The translations under genes were made by a program, and so were the position numbers. The notes below the pieces were generated by a model that searched no databases, was not told the DNA's origin, and was given only the letters and a program-made list of their open reading frames with translations. A stretch of DNA of 64,000 nucleotides from Pseudogymnoascus destructans (taxonomy: Eukaryota; Ascomycota; Leotiomycetes; Thelebolales; Thelebolaceae): positions 496,001 to 560,000 of the forward strand of contig NW_020167526.1 of NCBI RefSeq assembly GCF_001641265.1. Reading direction: 5' to 3'. Below, piece after piece: positions 10,816-20,660 of the stretch (its first letter is position 1; each line of letters begins with the position of its first letter).

Positions 10816-11466
10816 GTATGCGGTACAGAAGTCATCTAAGTATTGCATCAGAACGTCATTCATATACCGCTGATAGGTTGCAGGACCGTTCGTTAGTCCA
10901 AACGGCAGCACTTTGCACTTATAGGATCCATAGCGAGTCCGAAAGGTCGTGTACTCTTCCGAGTCAGGGTGCATCTGTATACGATGGAAGGCTTGTCTGA
11001 TATCTAGCTTCATGAAGATTTTTGCTTTCGACACCCGTCCTAGTAGTTCGTCAATATGCAGGATGGGGTAGGGATCATTCTGGGTGAGACCATTTAACTT
11101 CCAGTAATAGATGCAAAATCTTAATTTGCCATCCGCTTTCTTTACGAATAGTATCAGGGATGCGAAGGGGCTATTACTGTTGACAATGAATCCTTTTTCC
11201 AAGTTTTCCAGCAGGTACTGCTTGGTAGCCTTAAGCTCTTCAGTGCCTTGTCGATACAGCGGGGAGAAAGCATTTGGTAAAGGGGCTTCGAGCTGTATCT
11301 TGTGGTCATATATGCAGTTTGGGGGGATTGGATCCGATTCCAACTTCAAAAAGACATCGGTGTACTTCTGGTGCATATGTGGAAGCTTCTACTGGATGAG
11401 GCGGAGCGTTTTTTCATCCTCTACCAACTCCTTTTCATGGATGATCTGGTCAATTTCATAGATGCT

Positions 11467-12038
11467 AGTTGTAAGGATGCCTCCGCCCTCAGTGACGGAA
11501 AGGATCAGAGACGGGCAGGTTACGGTCATGTGGGCAGAGTTAGGGCAGGTTAGCCGAGTCGGACCCATTTCTGGTACTTAAGGGGATTGACCCAACGGGG
11601 TTCCTCATCATCTTTTTTGTATCCTTCATAGTAGACCTATAGGATAGCATCCGTTTAGCCTCTGACTCGCAACTCTCATATGCTATTACTGTGAGCTGGG
11701 TGCCCTGTGTCCTTACACTACTCTGAAAGAACTCAGAGTCGCTTCGCATCATCTCGTGATGGAAGGCATTGGCACTGATATTGCATATCCGTATGGGCGT
11801 GAAGCTAGGTACCAGTTTCACTAGTAGTGGGGGAGAAACCTCTTGGTTTCAGGTAGGGCTCGGTGGCATATCAGTGATCTCTTCATAGCCTGAAGTTATC
11901 ACTTTCATGTTCATCAAGCATCCGCCTGCGCGGCGTCTGTCTTCGCAGTGGATTGCAGCATCCCTGCGATTCACATCCGTCTGGTATGCGGGATGTCGAA
12001 TGGACGTTTTCGCGTGTAGTAGGGCAAGGTTATCTGCT
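11467..12038. other. pogo-tail scrap then unassigned sequence
   Basis: 11467-11600 resembles the pogo tail at 7206-7460. From 11601 to 12038 I recognise no protein; minus-strand open stretches exist but match nothing I can name. This block separates truncated gypsy B from LTR-C. Confidence 0.4.
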
Positions 12039-12541
12039 TGTAATGGTGGGTGCACCAGATGTGAGAATCTAGCCACCCAGGGGAGGAATGATTTTACTAA
12101 GACAACACACTGTCTTAGGAAACAGAACCAAAGGGTTGTAGCTTAGACTATTCCACAATGCAGCAATCAGGTGTATGATGTAGTGGAGTGGTTTAGACAA
12201 GTTGTAACAAATGTTGAGTCTGAAAACTCAGGGATAAGGCAGAGGTTAGCACCTCACTGACTTTTCAGAAACAAGGAGTAATAAGATCAATGCTTGGAAG
12301 CTTGGAAAAGACGTAGAAGTATGTGGTAGTCGATTTACTGTATTGTCTGCTTGCCCTTTCTTAAGGAAAGGGCAATCCTATTTATGCTAAAGGAGTGTAG
12401 TTCTGTCGTTGAGTAGTATTGCTCTTGTTGTTGGTGTGATAAGCCAAAATATGTATAGTGACTTGTAGGTTTGAGGAGGAGATTTCTAAGTTTGCTCTTG
12501 AGTTTGATAGCAAACTGAGTGCAATGAATGTCAGTATGACA
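12039..12541 (-). repeat. LTR-C copy (short form)
   Basis: 503 bp. Read on the plus strand it starts TGTAATGGTGGGTGC and ends GTCAGTATGACA, so its orientation equals that of the copy at 43667-44890 and opposes 61908-62813. It lacks the central region present in the long copies. It contains the hairpin GCCCTTTC-TTAAG-GAAAGGGC. The flanks CTGCT/GTTTC are not a duplication. Strand assignment is arbitrary because no internal region is attached. Confidence 0.8.
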
Positions 12542-13140
12542 GTTTCGAGCCAAGAATGAGCTTTGATATAGAGGATAACACAGTCCAAACTGCCCTTCAA
12601 GAACATAAGGACATAGCTCAAAACATGAAAGATATTTTGGAATTCCTACAAGACCAGATCGCCCTCTCACAAACCTGAATGGAGCACTTTGCAAATCAAA
12701 ACAGGAAGCCAGCACCAAGATATAAGATAGGAGACCGAGTCTGGCTTTCTACTCAGAATATCAAAACCCAACGACACTCAAAAAAACTCGACCATAAGAA
12801 AGTTGGTCCATTTCAAATCCTTGAGTGAATTGGGACTGTTGCATACCGACTCCAGCTACCACCAAGCATGAAGATACACCCTGTGTTTCATAGCAATCTC
12901 TTATACTTGACTCAGGTGATGCTTTACAAGGCCAGCACCATGAACCACCCCTGCCAATCATTATAGAAGATGAAGTTGAAGAAATCCTAGATTCTAAACT
13001 CCTACAGAAGAAGCTGTTCTATATGGCAGCATGGAAGAACCACCCACCAGACAACACTTGGTATCCTGCTACAAACTTCAACAATGCACCTGAACTCACT
13101 CCTGATCAGGAGATCAATTTTAGTAGGGGGGGGGGGGGTA
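12542..13140 (+). pseudogene. gypsy pol 3' end (integrase C-terminus and chromodomain)
   Basis: Encodes a decayed match to gypsy D at 59970-60560: FEPRMSF, then YKIGDRVWLSTQNIKTQRHSKKLDHKKVGPFQILE, a TGA stop at about 12826, then IGTVAYRLQLP. At the homologous stop position gypsy D has CGA (Arg), so the change is C to T. A run of G (13126-13138) just before LTR-A is the polypurine tract. Confidence 0.85.
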
Positions 13141-13141
13141 G

Positions 13142-13367
13142 TGTTACGATTACAGCTCACAGCTTGTTACAGTTATTACAGTTGTTATAGGTATATAGGG
13201 GATTACAGGTGCAGCCTTAGCCACCAAGGTTACAACCGCTAAGCGGGCAACTGTATATTACTAAGAATAGCCTCACCTTCCTTTCTTCTTCTTCTTCTTC
13301 TCTCTTTAGATTCAATCTAGCTTACTTTACCTGGACTGGCACCATGACCTCTGTGACCATCGTAACA
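13142..13367 (+). repeat. LTR-A copy 2 (3' LTR)
   Basis: 226 bp, TGTTACGATTACAGC ... CATCGTAACA, directly after a G-rich purine tract and the chromodomain fragment. It pairs with 864-1089. Confidence 0.85.
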
Positions 13368-13642
13368 ATGGTGGTGGTAATGGATCACGTATACTTGTAC
13401 TTTGGGTCAATAATTGTTAACAGGGGACCCATGTACGTAGTTCCACCACACAATCTGCCACAACGCTGTTTTAAAAAGTTGCGAGAGATACGAGAAATAA
13501 AAAGTTGTAGGAAATAATATAATATATAACTAAATAACGTACATGTATAGCGAAAGCGCCAAACAAGCGAAAGCGCCAAAATTATCTACCCTCACGACAA
13601 ACATTGCGATAAATCTACCACAACATTAGAAATCAATTGAAA

Positions 13643-15298
13643 CTACTCGGAGTCCTCTTCCTCAGAGGTGTCTATTACAATCTGACACGTGCGCGCATTG
13701 TGCCCAGTCTCACCACACTTGCCACAGCGACGGGCATGGGTTTCTTCCCTTGGCTTCCGACCACGGCTTGCCCTTATTTCCTGCTCTACCTGCTGCACAA
13801 CATCCCTCTCATCCTGTAGCTCTTGCGCCCCTTGTTGACTAAGTGATCCTCCTTGCTGTAGTCGTGTTTTCCTAGCTCTCCGGCGCTTGCTTAGTACTTC
13901 ATTTGCCTGTCGTAGGTTTTGGTTCTCTCCCTTTAGCAGTGCTAATTGATGCATTATTTGCGATGCACCCTTTGTAAACTGGTCAACAGCTGCATAGATT
14001 GAGGTTGGAGAGCTATTTTGATGGCGTGAAATCCGAGTTTTAATAAATGTAGACTGTGACATAGCTTCAATTGGGTTGTTTGGTGTCTGAGAAACCCAAG
14101 GTTGAGCAGTACCTGGGCGGGAGCTTGGAGGCGTTGGTGTCCTTAACTTAAGATCAAGTGTAGATATCACTCTCTCAGGGTCAAATGGAAGAAGCCCTGC
14201 CCCTCGGAACCCGCCTCGAATGTTACTTTCCGTCATTGTAGTGTTAAATGCAGCGTGGAAGGCAGGAAAGAAGTCATCCTTTGTAATATGAGAAATATGA
14301 GCCTGCATCATATCTTCAATTTGCCGACCATAGGCCTGCTTTAACGGGCCGAAACAGCCAACATCAAGTGGCTGGAGTAGATGAGAAGAGTGAGCAGGCA
14401 TACAAAGCGTAATAATGTTGTGTTCCTTGCAGTACTCCTCAAACTCATCTGAGTGGTGGCTCTCATGACCATCAAGGACTAACAAGCGATAACCACCAAC
14501 ACTCCGGGCCTTTGTATGCTTCTCAAAGTGCTGAATCCAATCCATGCCTCTCTCGTTTGTAGTCCAGCCATTTTCAGTAACAGAAATCACCCAATCGCTT
14601 GAAAATCCACTATTCTCATACCAAGATGTAAGGTGGTTTTTGCCTGCAACAATGATAAATGGTGGTACTGCCCAACCTTGAGAACTAACACCTTGGATTA
14701 CTGTAACCCATTCCCGATTACCAGGCTGTACCTTCTTTGCTTTTGCCTGCCCGTCTGAGCTTGTTACAACCATAGCAGTTGAGATAACGCCCATCATAAA
14801 CCCAGTCTCATCAAAGTTGTAGATATCTGCTTCATCGATACCATATTTCGCAATTGTGTTACGCACAAGCTCAAACCAGCCATTAATAACTTCTGGATCT
14901 TCGCACTTAGCCCTCTGGTAGTCGTATTTGCGCTGAAAGCGTGTCTGGAGCTCTACACGCCGCTTAACAAAGTTTGAAGCCCAACGCGACCCAACGCGTG
15001 ACGCGTCGCGTGTTGCAAGTAGTCGACTTGCCATATCTTCAACAACAGACAGCCAAGGAGGAAACCCTTTGGCAGCTAGGTCGAGTATATACTGAACAAG
15101 GACGGACTCCTCTAGGTTAGTTAATTTCCGTGAGTTGGCTTGGATATCGCGTCGTGAAGGTACACCTTCTAGACGACGACCTAGCTTGCGGTGGTCCACA
15201 GAATAGATCCTAGCAGCAACTCGAAGGCGTAACTTTGGGTCGCTTTGCATAGCCTGGATAGCTAGCACTAATTGGCTTTCATCGTTTTTATGGGGCAT
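13643..15298 (-). CDS. pogo transposase with C-terminal zinc knuckle, intact ORF
   Basis: 551 codons from ATG 15298. Domains: psq-type HTH (residues 1-55), CENP-B HTH (about 60-125), DDE core with NFDETGF (about 165), VLDGHESHHS (about 270) and LLQPLDVGCFGPLK (about 305), a region rich in Arg/Gln that may form a coiled coil (about 430-520), and a CCHC knuckle RCGKCGETGHNARTC (about 525-540). It has the same length as the relative at 53062-54717. The ORF itself is uninterrupted; the hAT lies upstream of its start codon (15331-18016), so its 5' flank and promoter are displaced. Cut-and-paste at TA is the family mechanism. Confidence 0.9.
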   Translation of the reverse strand: MPHKNDESQLVLAIQAMQSDPKLRLRVAARIYSVDHRKLGRRLEGVPSRRDIQANSRKLTNLEESVLVQYILDLAAKGFPPWLSVVEDMASRLLATRDASRVGSRWASNFVKRRVELQTRFQRKYDYQRAKCEDPEVINGWFELVRNTIAKYGIDEADIYNFDETGFMMGVISTAMVVTSSDGQAKAKKVQPGNREWVTVIQGVSSQGWAVPPFIIVAGKNHLTSWYENSGFSSDWVISVTENGWTTNERGMDWIQHFEKHTKARSVGGYRLLVLDGHESHHSDEFEEYCKEHNIITLCMPAHSSHLLQPLDVGCFGPLKQAYGRQIEDMMQAHISHITKDDFFPAFHAAFNTTMTESNIRGGFRGAGLLPFDPERVISTLDLKLRTPTPPSSRPGTAQPWVSQTPNNPIEAMSQSTFIKTRISRHQNSSPTSIYAAVDQFTKGASQIMHQLALLKGENQNLRQANEVLSKRRRARKTRLQQGGSLSQQGAQELQDERDVVQQVEQEIRASRGRKPREETHARRCGKCGETGHNARTCQIVIDTSEEEDSE

Positions 15299-15322
15299 GT
15301 TTTGTTGTTGAGGAATTTAACA

Positions 15323-15330
15323 TTTAGTTG
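15323..15330. repeat. 8-bp target duplication of hAT-1, left copy
   Basis: TTTAGTTG, repeated exactly at 18017-18024. Confidence 0.95.
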
Positions 15331-18016
15331 CAGTGTTCGGCGGATACATATCCGGGTAGTATCCGTGAAGCTCACGGGTAGGGTATATACCCGGCGACGA
15401 TCTGACGGGTAGGGTAGGGTATATATCCGGATACATGAGGCTGAATATTGTATATAAAAATAGAATAGCGTATATAAAAAAGAATGAAGCTTTTGATAAT
15501 AGTAGTAAACCCCTTTCCGCGAGCCCCCTTTCCGTGAGACCCCCCCTTTCTGCGAGTCCCTATTCAGGTGCTTCATCGTCAGCATCATCGCCGTCGCTAT
15601 CAGCCTCCCGTATTTTACCCCAATTCCGTAAGCAAAGTAAATATCTAATAGTTGGCGGTGATAACCTATTCCGCTTCTTTGTAATAATATCACTACCATT
15701 ACTAAATACTCGTTCCGATGCTGCAGATGTTGCTGGAATAGCTAGATGATCACGAGCAATACGGGCAATAACTGGATATTGGTATTGCTTTGCGCACCAA
15801 TATTTGAGAATATCAGTATGCTCACCGGGCCGTGGTTCAAGCATCCAGCGCCTCCATTCTGGCTCTTGAAAAGCCAAGCCTTCTGACGCAAATAGATCTT
15901 CATCAGAATCAGGTTCTTGATCTATTGTAGCAGTAGCACCTATTGCTTCTGCAAGAGCTGTTTCGTGAGTAATTCGCTCCGTATCAAGGTGATACTCTCG
16001 CTTTTGGTACGTTCTACAAACGTCTTCGAACTGCGCTCTTGCTCGTAATCTTCGTGTATCGTCTATAGCATTTGGATATATCTTCTTAAATACTGTATGA
16101 TTCATTCGTGGGTCGCAAATTGTAGCAACAGCTGAGTGCTTACATTGCCGATTCGTTGTAAGAGTATAATACTCATTAAGCTTTTGAAGCGCAGCTCCAC
16201 AAGCTACTCCGATCGTAGAGCTTCTACCAAGCTCTTCTTGTAGTAATGTGACCTTATTTATCATCTTTAAGTAAAGAGGAATTGTAAAGTTGAGCGTTGG
16301 ATATGAATCGCTTTGTAGCCGTCTTGACGGCTTTAAGAATACTAAGAATAATCGTTCAAGAGCTTCGATAATAGCCCAATCGTTGCTTGTTAACGCAATA
16401 TCCTTTATACTGATATCAAGCTTCTGCGTAGAGCATACTGCAGTAATTGGTATTCGAAGCTTTATAGCTGTTTCAAGCATATAGTACGTTGAATTCCAGC
16501 GTATAGGCATATCAAGTGATAGCTGGCGTGGCTTCTGGCCTGCAGCTTGTATCTGCTTCTGTAAAGCATCCTTCCATGCTCTTCGGTTTCGAAAGACATA
16601 AATATGCCTTCGGAGCTTCTCAAGCGTAGCTGATACTTCAGTAGAAGAGTTATCAATACGCTGCGGAATCCGGGCAAGCCCTTGCTGACACCAGTACGCT
16701 TCTGTTTCTGTACCCGGGCTAGCTTTCAAGCTCTTTAGAGTAGCTTGAACTGCAAGATTGATAATATGAGCAATACACCGAACATCCCCTTCCTTTACAG
16801 TAAACGTCCATGGCTGTTGAATAGTCGTCTGCTGCTTACTGGCTATTTTCTCATATTCTGAAAGCATCACAGTATTCGCTGAGGCATTATCCCGCGTACA
16901 AGTAAATATAGCACCTGTAATTTCGAAGCTATCTGTTACTGCAGCTAACTCTTGAGCGAGATATTCGCCGCTATGAATTGGCTCTTGAAGGTGGATTACA
17001 TCAAGTAATACGCACCGGTGCTGCCACTTCTCATTAATCCAATGGCCTGTGACAGCAGCGTACTCTGTATAGTTCCGTGCAGTCCATGCATCTGTTGTAA
17101 TAGATATCCGGCCGCCATAGGTAATATGAGCCTGGAGTTCTAATTGTAGCAATCCTCGGTGATATGAGAATTGCCGCTGTAGCTCTCGGTGTAGTGTTCA
17201 CGACGATATCGATAGAGTACTTGGGCTTAAGAACTGTACTAATTGATGGAACGAATAGCTCTCAATAAGTCGTAAGGAGAGGTTATTTGATACAACGAAT
17301 GAGAGTAATAACTCTCGGTATTTCGCTCTACTATTTGATGCTTGAGCTTGAGCGGGCTGGACTTGCGGGTTCCGCGGCCGTGGCTCAAAAAATGACGATG
17401 CACTACTTGATGGGCTTGACGGCGTAATTGTATGACCTTTCATTGTATATGCTACTGTTGGATGCTTCTGCGTATAGTGCTTCCAAAGATTACCGGTTGA
17501 AGTCTGACTTAATAGCTGCGGAGTAGGTGAATATCCGCAGCCTGGTTGTAAGCAAGTTACTTTGACTGTAGGTGGGTTACTATCAAGTATCAATCGCGAA
17601 TATAATAGCTTCGTAAATAGTACCGATGACGTTGGTGGCAGCATTCGTCCTGGAGGCTGAAGCCGGAGCGGTGTAGGATTAATATCCTGTTGAATATGAA
17701 TAGGGGGCGGCAGCGTTGGCAGACTTGGCTCATTATGAGTATCATAGCTATTATAGCCCTCAGGCTCCGTTGGTATATCTGATAACGACGAGTCGCTCAT
17801 TCTGAGGATAATTATCACTTTATACAGCATCAATATAGATCTCACGACGTTGGAAAAAAGAGGTCTTGGCTGCGCTTGGCTATTCTTGGCATGTATCCGG
17901 ATATATACTCGAGAGTATCCGGATACGCCGGATACTCCTAAAATATCGCCGGGTAGGTATATACTCGAGGATATACCCGGATACCACGGGTATATTGGTA
18001 TCCGTGCCGAACACTG
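15331..18016 (-). mobile_element. hAT-1 transposon nested in the pogo
   Basis: 2686 bp. Ends CAGTGTTCGGC on both sides in inverted orientation, with the perfect 8-bp duplication TTTAGTTG. Its subterminal regions are full of short GGGTATAT/ATCCGGATA repeats (15345-15440, 17890-18000), probably transposase-binding sites. Confidence 0.95.
15560..17800 (-). pseudogene. hAT transposase, single premature TGA
   Basis: One frame of 747 codons from ATG 17800 (MSDSSLSD) to 15560, interrupted only by TGA at 17198-17200. N-terminal zinc-finger-like CLQPGCGY ... HYTQKH (BED type, about residues 85-120); RNase H-fold core with TTDAWTARNYTEYAAVTGHW, CTRDNASANT and RCIAHIINLAVQ; C-terminal hAT dimerisation domain with YPVIARIARDHLAIPATSAASERVFS. 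All hallmark blocks are present, so apart from the stop the protein looks complete. The stop sits in a non-conserved linker. A CGA to TGA change would explain it, but this is inference. The upstream in-frame ATG at about 17830 is an alternative start. Confidence 0.85.
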
Positions 18017-18081
18017 TTTAGTTGGGGGGTTTGGTCACCGCATCATTTTGGCGCTTTCGCTTGTTTGGCGCTTTCGCTATA

Positions 18082-19701
18082 CTCGTGCGGCCCAAAAGTT
18101 TCCACAGGGTCTGTGCACAACAGCCAATTAGATTGTAGGAATCTATCAAGCACCATGTACTTGTACCCGAGTACACGCGTAGAAAATGTACACGCGTAGA
18201 ATATGAGAGTGAATGAAGCAATGAAGTAATGCTCAACAATGGCTGAAATCTCAATACCACTACGTGCTGCAATTATTACCTTGCGTGTATACATGAACGC
18301 ATCATATGGAGAGATTGAAAAGAAGCTTGGAATCTCAGCTGACTCTATTGCATATATATGGCACCAAACTGTTAAAAGGGCAGGGAATACTGAAATTCAC
18401 AACCTTCTCCAACACCTCGAATCAAAGCCACGAAGCGGAAGACCACAGACAATTCAAAAGGATTCTGAAGAGTCACTACGCATACGATCTTTGCTACTTG
18501 CAAATCCATTTGACACTTTTCAACAAGTTATTAATAAGGAAAATCTACCCTACGCACGATCAATTGTCGAACGAGTTGCAAAGAATCACTCAAGTGTTGA
18601 AATTCCACAACCTATTGTACGGAAAAACATCTGCCTCAAGCCCTACTTGGATAATATCATTCCTTCAGTACGATGGAAATTCTGCAAATGGGCACTATCC
18701 GAACTTGAAGCTGGATCAATTTTTATTTTCTCAGACGAATCATATATCAATTTCGGAGGGAATCCACATAAGAAACGACGGATAACAGTTCAACGGGGTC
18801 AAACAGCAGAGAGCATGGCAATTCAACAGAAGAAATCTTTATTTCAAGTTATGTTTTGGGGAGCAATGAGTTCAGAAACCTCTATCTTACGCCCTTCTCG
18901 TTCATGGATTCCTGAAAGTATAGAAGAGAAGCAGATACATGTGCAGAAACTACGAGAGATAAATGCATATTGGAAATCAAAAGCAGAGAATGAACTTGTT
19001 AGAGCAACAACAGTTGGAACTCTTGAGTACGGATATATGGAAACTCTAAATGCAGATATTCGGAATGGCAAAAGCAAATGGAAAAAGGCACGAGTTGCTT
19101 CACAAGAGTTTGGAGATATAGAGACATGGAGTAGAGGACGGCAATCAGAAGGGCAAGAAGTTTCAAAGGGCGGGATTGATTGGTTTCTATATCGAGAGAT
19201 GGTTCTTATTCCTCTTCTCTTCCCCTACTTTCGAAAAGTAAAGGCTTTACATCCTACAAAACGAGTATGGTTTGTGGATGATAATGTAAGTCTTCATTTG
19301 AAGGCTCACCGATCATTGGAAGATTATATGAAGAAGGAGGGAATCTATAGAGTGAAATTTTGGCCTCCAAACTCTCCCGATTTGCACCCTATTGAAAATG
19401 CCTTTGATTATCTCAAGGATCAGGTTGATGGCTATACACCATTAAACGGAGGGAAGTTTGAGAGAGCTCATGCACGGGTATTTCTTGAGGAAGAATGGGG
19501 GAAAAAAATGGATGGGAAATCTACACAATTATGTGCTTCGTTTAAGGACAAGTTGGAGCGGTGTATTGCAGTCAATGGGGGGAACAACTTTCGTGGGTAG
19601 ATCAGTACAAGTACGTAGAGTATGTACATGCATTTTCTCCAAGTACTTACACGCCCCACTTATTACACACAGACCCTGTGGAAACTTTTGGGCCGCACGA
19701 G
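18082..19701 (+). mobile_element. mariner B, inserted in the right terminal repeat of the pogo
   Basis: 1620 bp with perfect 34-bp inverted ends beginning CTCGTGCGGCCC, flanked by TA (18080-18081 and 19702-19703). Removing it restores an exact pogo terminal repeat. Confidence 0.95.
18239..19600 (+). CDS. Tc1/mariner-type transposase, intact
   Basis: 453 residues from ATG 18239. N-terminal HTH (residues about 8-50, then the GRP linker PRSGRPQT), and a DDE core with FSDESYINFGG (first Asp about 164), WFVDDNVSLH (second Asp) and NSPDLHPIENAFD (Glu). I count 37 residues between the second Asp and the Glu, so a DD37E-like arrangement. The segment between the first and second Asp is unusually long, with a charged insertion (about 220-320). 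Ends and ORF are intact, so it could be active. Tc1/mariner transposases cut and paste at TA. Confidence 0.9.
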   Translation: MAEISIPLRAAIITLRVYMNASYGEIEKKLGISADSIAYIWHQTVKRAGNTEIHNLLQHLESKPRSGRPQTIQKDSEESLRIRSLLLANPFDTFQQVINKENLPYARSIVERVAKNHSSVEIPQPIVRKNICLKPYLDNIIPSVRWKFCKWALSELEAGSIFIFSDESYINFGGNPHKKRRITVQRGQTAESMAIQQKKSLFQVMFWGAMSSETSILRPSRSWIPESIEEKQIHVQKLREINAYWKSKAENELVRATTVGTLEYGYMETLNADIRNGKSKWKKARVASQEFGDIETWSRGRQSEGQEVSKGGIDWFLYREMVLIPLLFPYFRKVKALHPTKRVWFVDDNVSLHLKAHRSLEDYMKKEGIYRVKFWPPNSPDLHPIENAFDYLKDQVDGYTPLNGGKFERAHARVFLEEEWGKKMDGKSTQLCASFKDKLERCIAVNGGNNFRG

Positions 19702-19731
19702 TACATGTACGTTACAAATAAAAATAATAAT

Positions 19732-20103
19732 CTAATATTTTGTATGCCACCCATTAGCAGCAATAACTGCTTGACAACGTGCAGGCATAGAGTGAATTAA
19801 TCCGATTGCAGCAGGAATATCTTTCCAAAGTAGACGGCGATTTACTCGAGAGGCAGTAACAAAATTAACAAGTTGCTTTCGACGGGGTGTATTAATACCA
19901 ACTTTACGACCGCATTTTCCTTTTCGTTGTGGTGTTGGCCGAGTTTCAAGAGCATATTGTACCTGTCGAGGCGTACAATCTAATAACTTGCAAATTTCAT
20001 ATGTCGACCATTTTGCATCATTAAATAAAGTATAAATCCGTAGACGTTCATCTCGAGACAGCTCTTGCTGTCGCTTTGGAGTTGATGGCGGCTCAACTTC
20101 CAT
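19732..20103 (-). pseudogene. Tc1/mariner transposase N-terminus of the outer element
   Basis: 123 codons from ATG 20103: an HTH (LSRDERLRIYTLFNDAKWS, then YEICKLLDCTPRQVQYALE), then a GRK linker and a second HTH-like stretch (RRLLWKDIPAAIG). The DDE domain is absent. Confidence 0.75.
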
Positions 20104-20266
20104 TGTTGTTAATTGAATTACTATAACGCGTCACGTACATACGATAAAGCAGCACAACATTACTCGGGTAATCAGCGCTCCCTATTTGTCCATATATTTA
20201 CAAGGGAGTTACAAGGGTGTAGACGATCATTGCACAGTTAACAATTATTGACCCAAAGTACGAGTA

Positions 20267-20547
20267 TGACAGAGAGCAGCATATATCATCTGCTTTGTAG
20301 CACCTGCTCCATTCTCGTATTGCTGATGTATCCATTGTTTGATTGTGACAACTTGAGTGTTTGATAATAGCTTATTGTGCCCTCCATGCTGTTCTTGTTG
20401 AGCTGTTGTGTTCGTTTCTCAGAGGATTGATCGACGTAGGGTATCTGCTTTGACTTTGAAAATAGTTGCAGCAGTAGAAACTAATTCAGAAGGATTTGCA
20501 AGGAGCCATTCCTTTGCTTCACGAAGTGTAGCCTTGTGGTCGGACAT
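20267..20547 (-). pseudogene. pogo transposase N-terminal relic
   Basis: From ATG 20547: MSDHKATLREAKEWLLANPS, a psq HTH ending TLRRSI, a TGA stop, then VVTIKQWIHQQYENGAGATK. It resembles the N-terminus at 1-495 and ends where the outer mariner begins. Confidence 0.65.
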
Positions 20548-20597
20548 GTTGTTGAATCGTTATAGAATTGTTGTGGAAATTAAATGTTGGGGCAAGA

Positions 20598-20625
20598 CAT
20601 CTTGCTTCCCACAAGACAACTTGCT
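20598..20625 (-). repeat. tandem subterminal repeats of the pogo relic
   Basis: Two AGCAAG motifs (minus strand) with 19-bp period, as at 561-587. Confidence 0.5.
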
Positions 20626-20660
20626 TATTCCGACTGGGAGCGAAGCGACCAGGCGGATCC

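Larger units (their letters stand above)
7991..11460 (-). pseudogene. gypsy-B pol (RT, RNase H, integrase, chromodomain)
   Basis: Minus-strand order: reverse transcriptase (11376-10816, with KLDIRQAFHRIQM and PFGLTNGPATYQRYM), a solo LTR, the rest of RT (YLDD at the junction), RNase H (about 10075-9680, DKELFTIVKAF), integrase zinc finger (H, H, CVTC near 9240-9400), integrase core, and a C-terminal chromodomain (EEWEVEKILAV, about 8290-8120). Damage: TGA at 9011-9013 and 8405-8407, both in a frame that continues; the second catalytic Asp of integrase reads His (IVSHRGPQF); and a perfect hairpin disrupts the frame at 10407-10459. The Gag/protease end and 5' LTR are missing; similarity ends near 11466. 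Ty3/gypsy chromovirus class. Confidence 0.9.
13537..19712 (-). mobile_element. pogo element nested in the mariner, carrying a hAT and a second mariner
   Basis: Left end TA-ACGTACATGTAT then two 17-bp repeats beginning AGCGAAAGCGCC (13537-13581). The right end is the exact inverse but is split by mariner B: 18046-18081 plus 19704-19712, closing with ACGT-TA (19713-19714). Without its two passengers the element is about 1.86 kb. Confidence 0.9.
13394..20264 (-). mobile_element. outer Tc1/mariner element (deleted), host of a nested pogo
   Basis: Inverted ends: GTACTTTGGGTCAATAATTG at 13397 onward and its reverse complement at about 20243-20262, each bordered by TA (13392-13393, 20265-20266). 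Once the pogo (13537-19712) is removed only about 700 bp remain, holding a transposase N-terminus (19732-20103) and no DDE domain, so it is a deletion derivative. Confidence 0.8.

Noticed and set aside
12039..12541. LTR-C here as a solo LTR insertion
   Set aside because: The flanking 5-mers differ (CTGCT/GTTTC) and the two sides belong to different elements, so it is a recombinant boundary.
13126..13138. G-runs (also 48547, 60641) as sequencing artefacts
   Set aside because: At 13126 and 60641 they sit exactly before LTRs and are polypurine tracts. The run at 48547 is unexplained and left unannotated.
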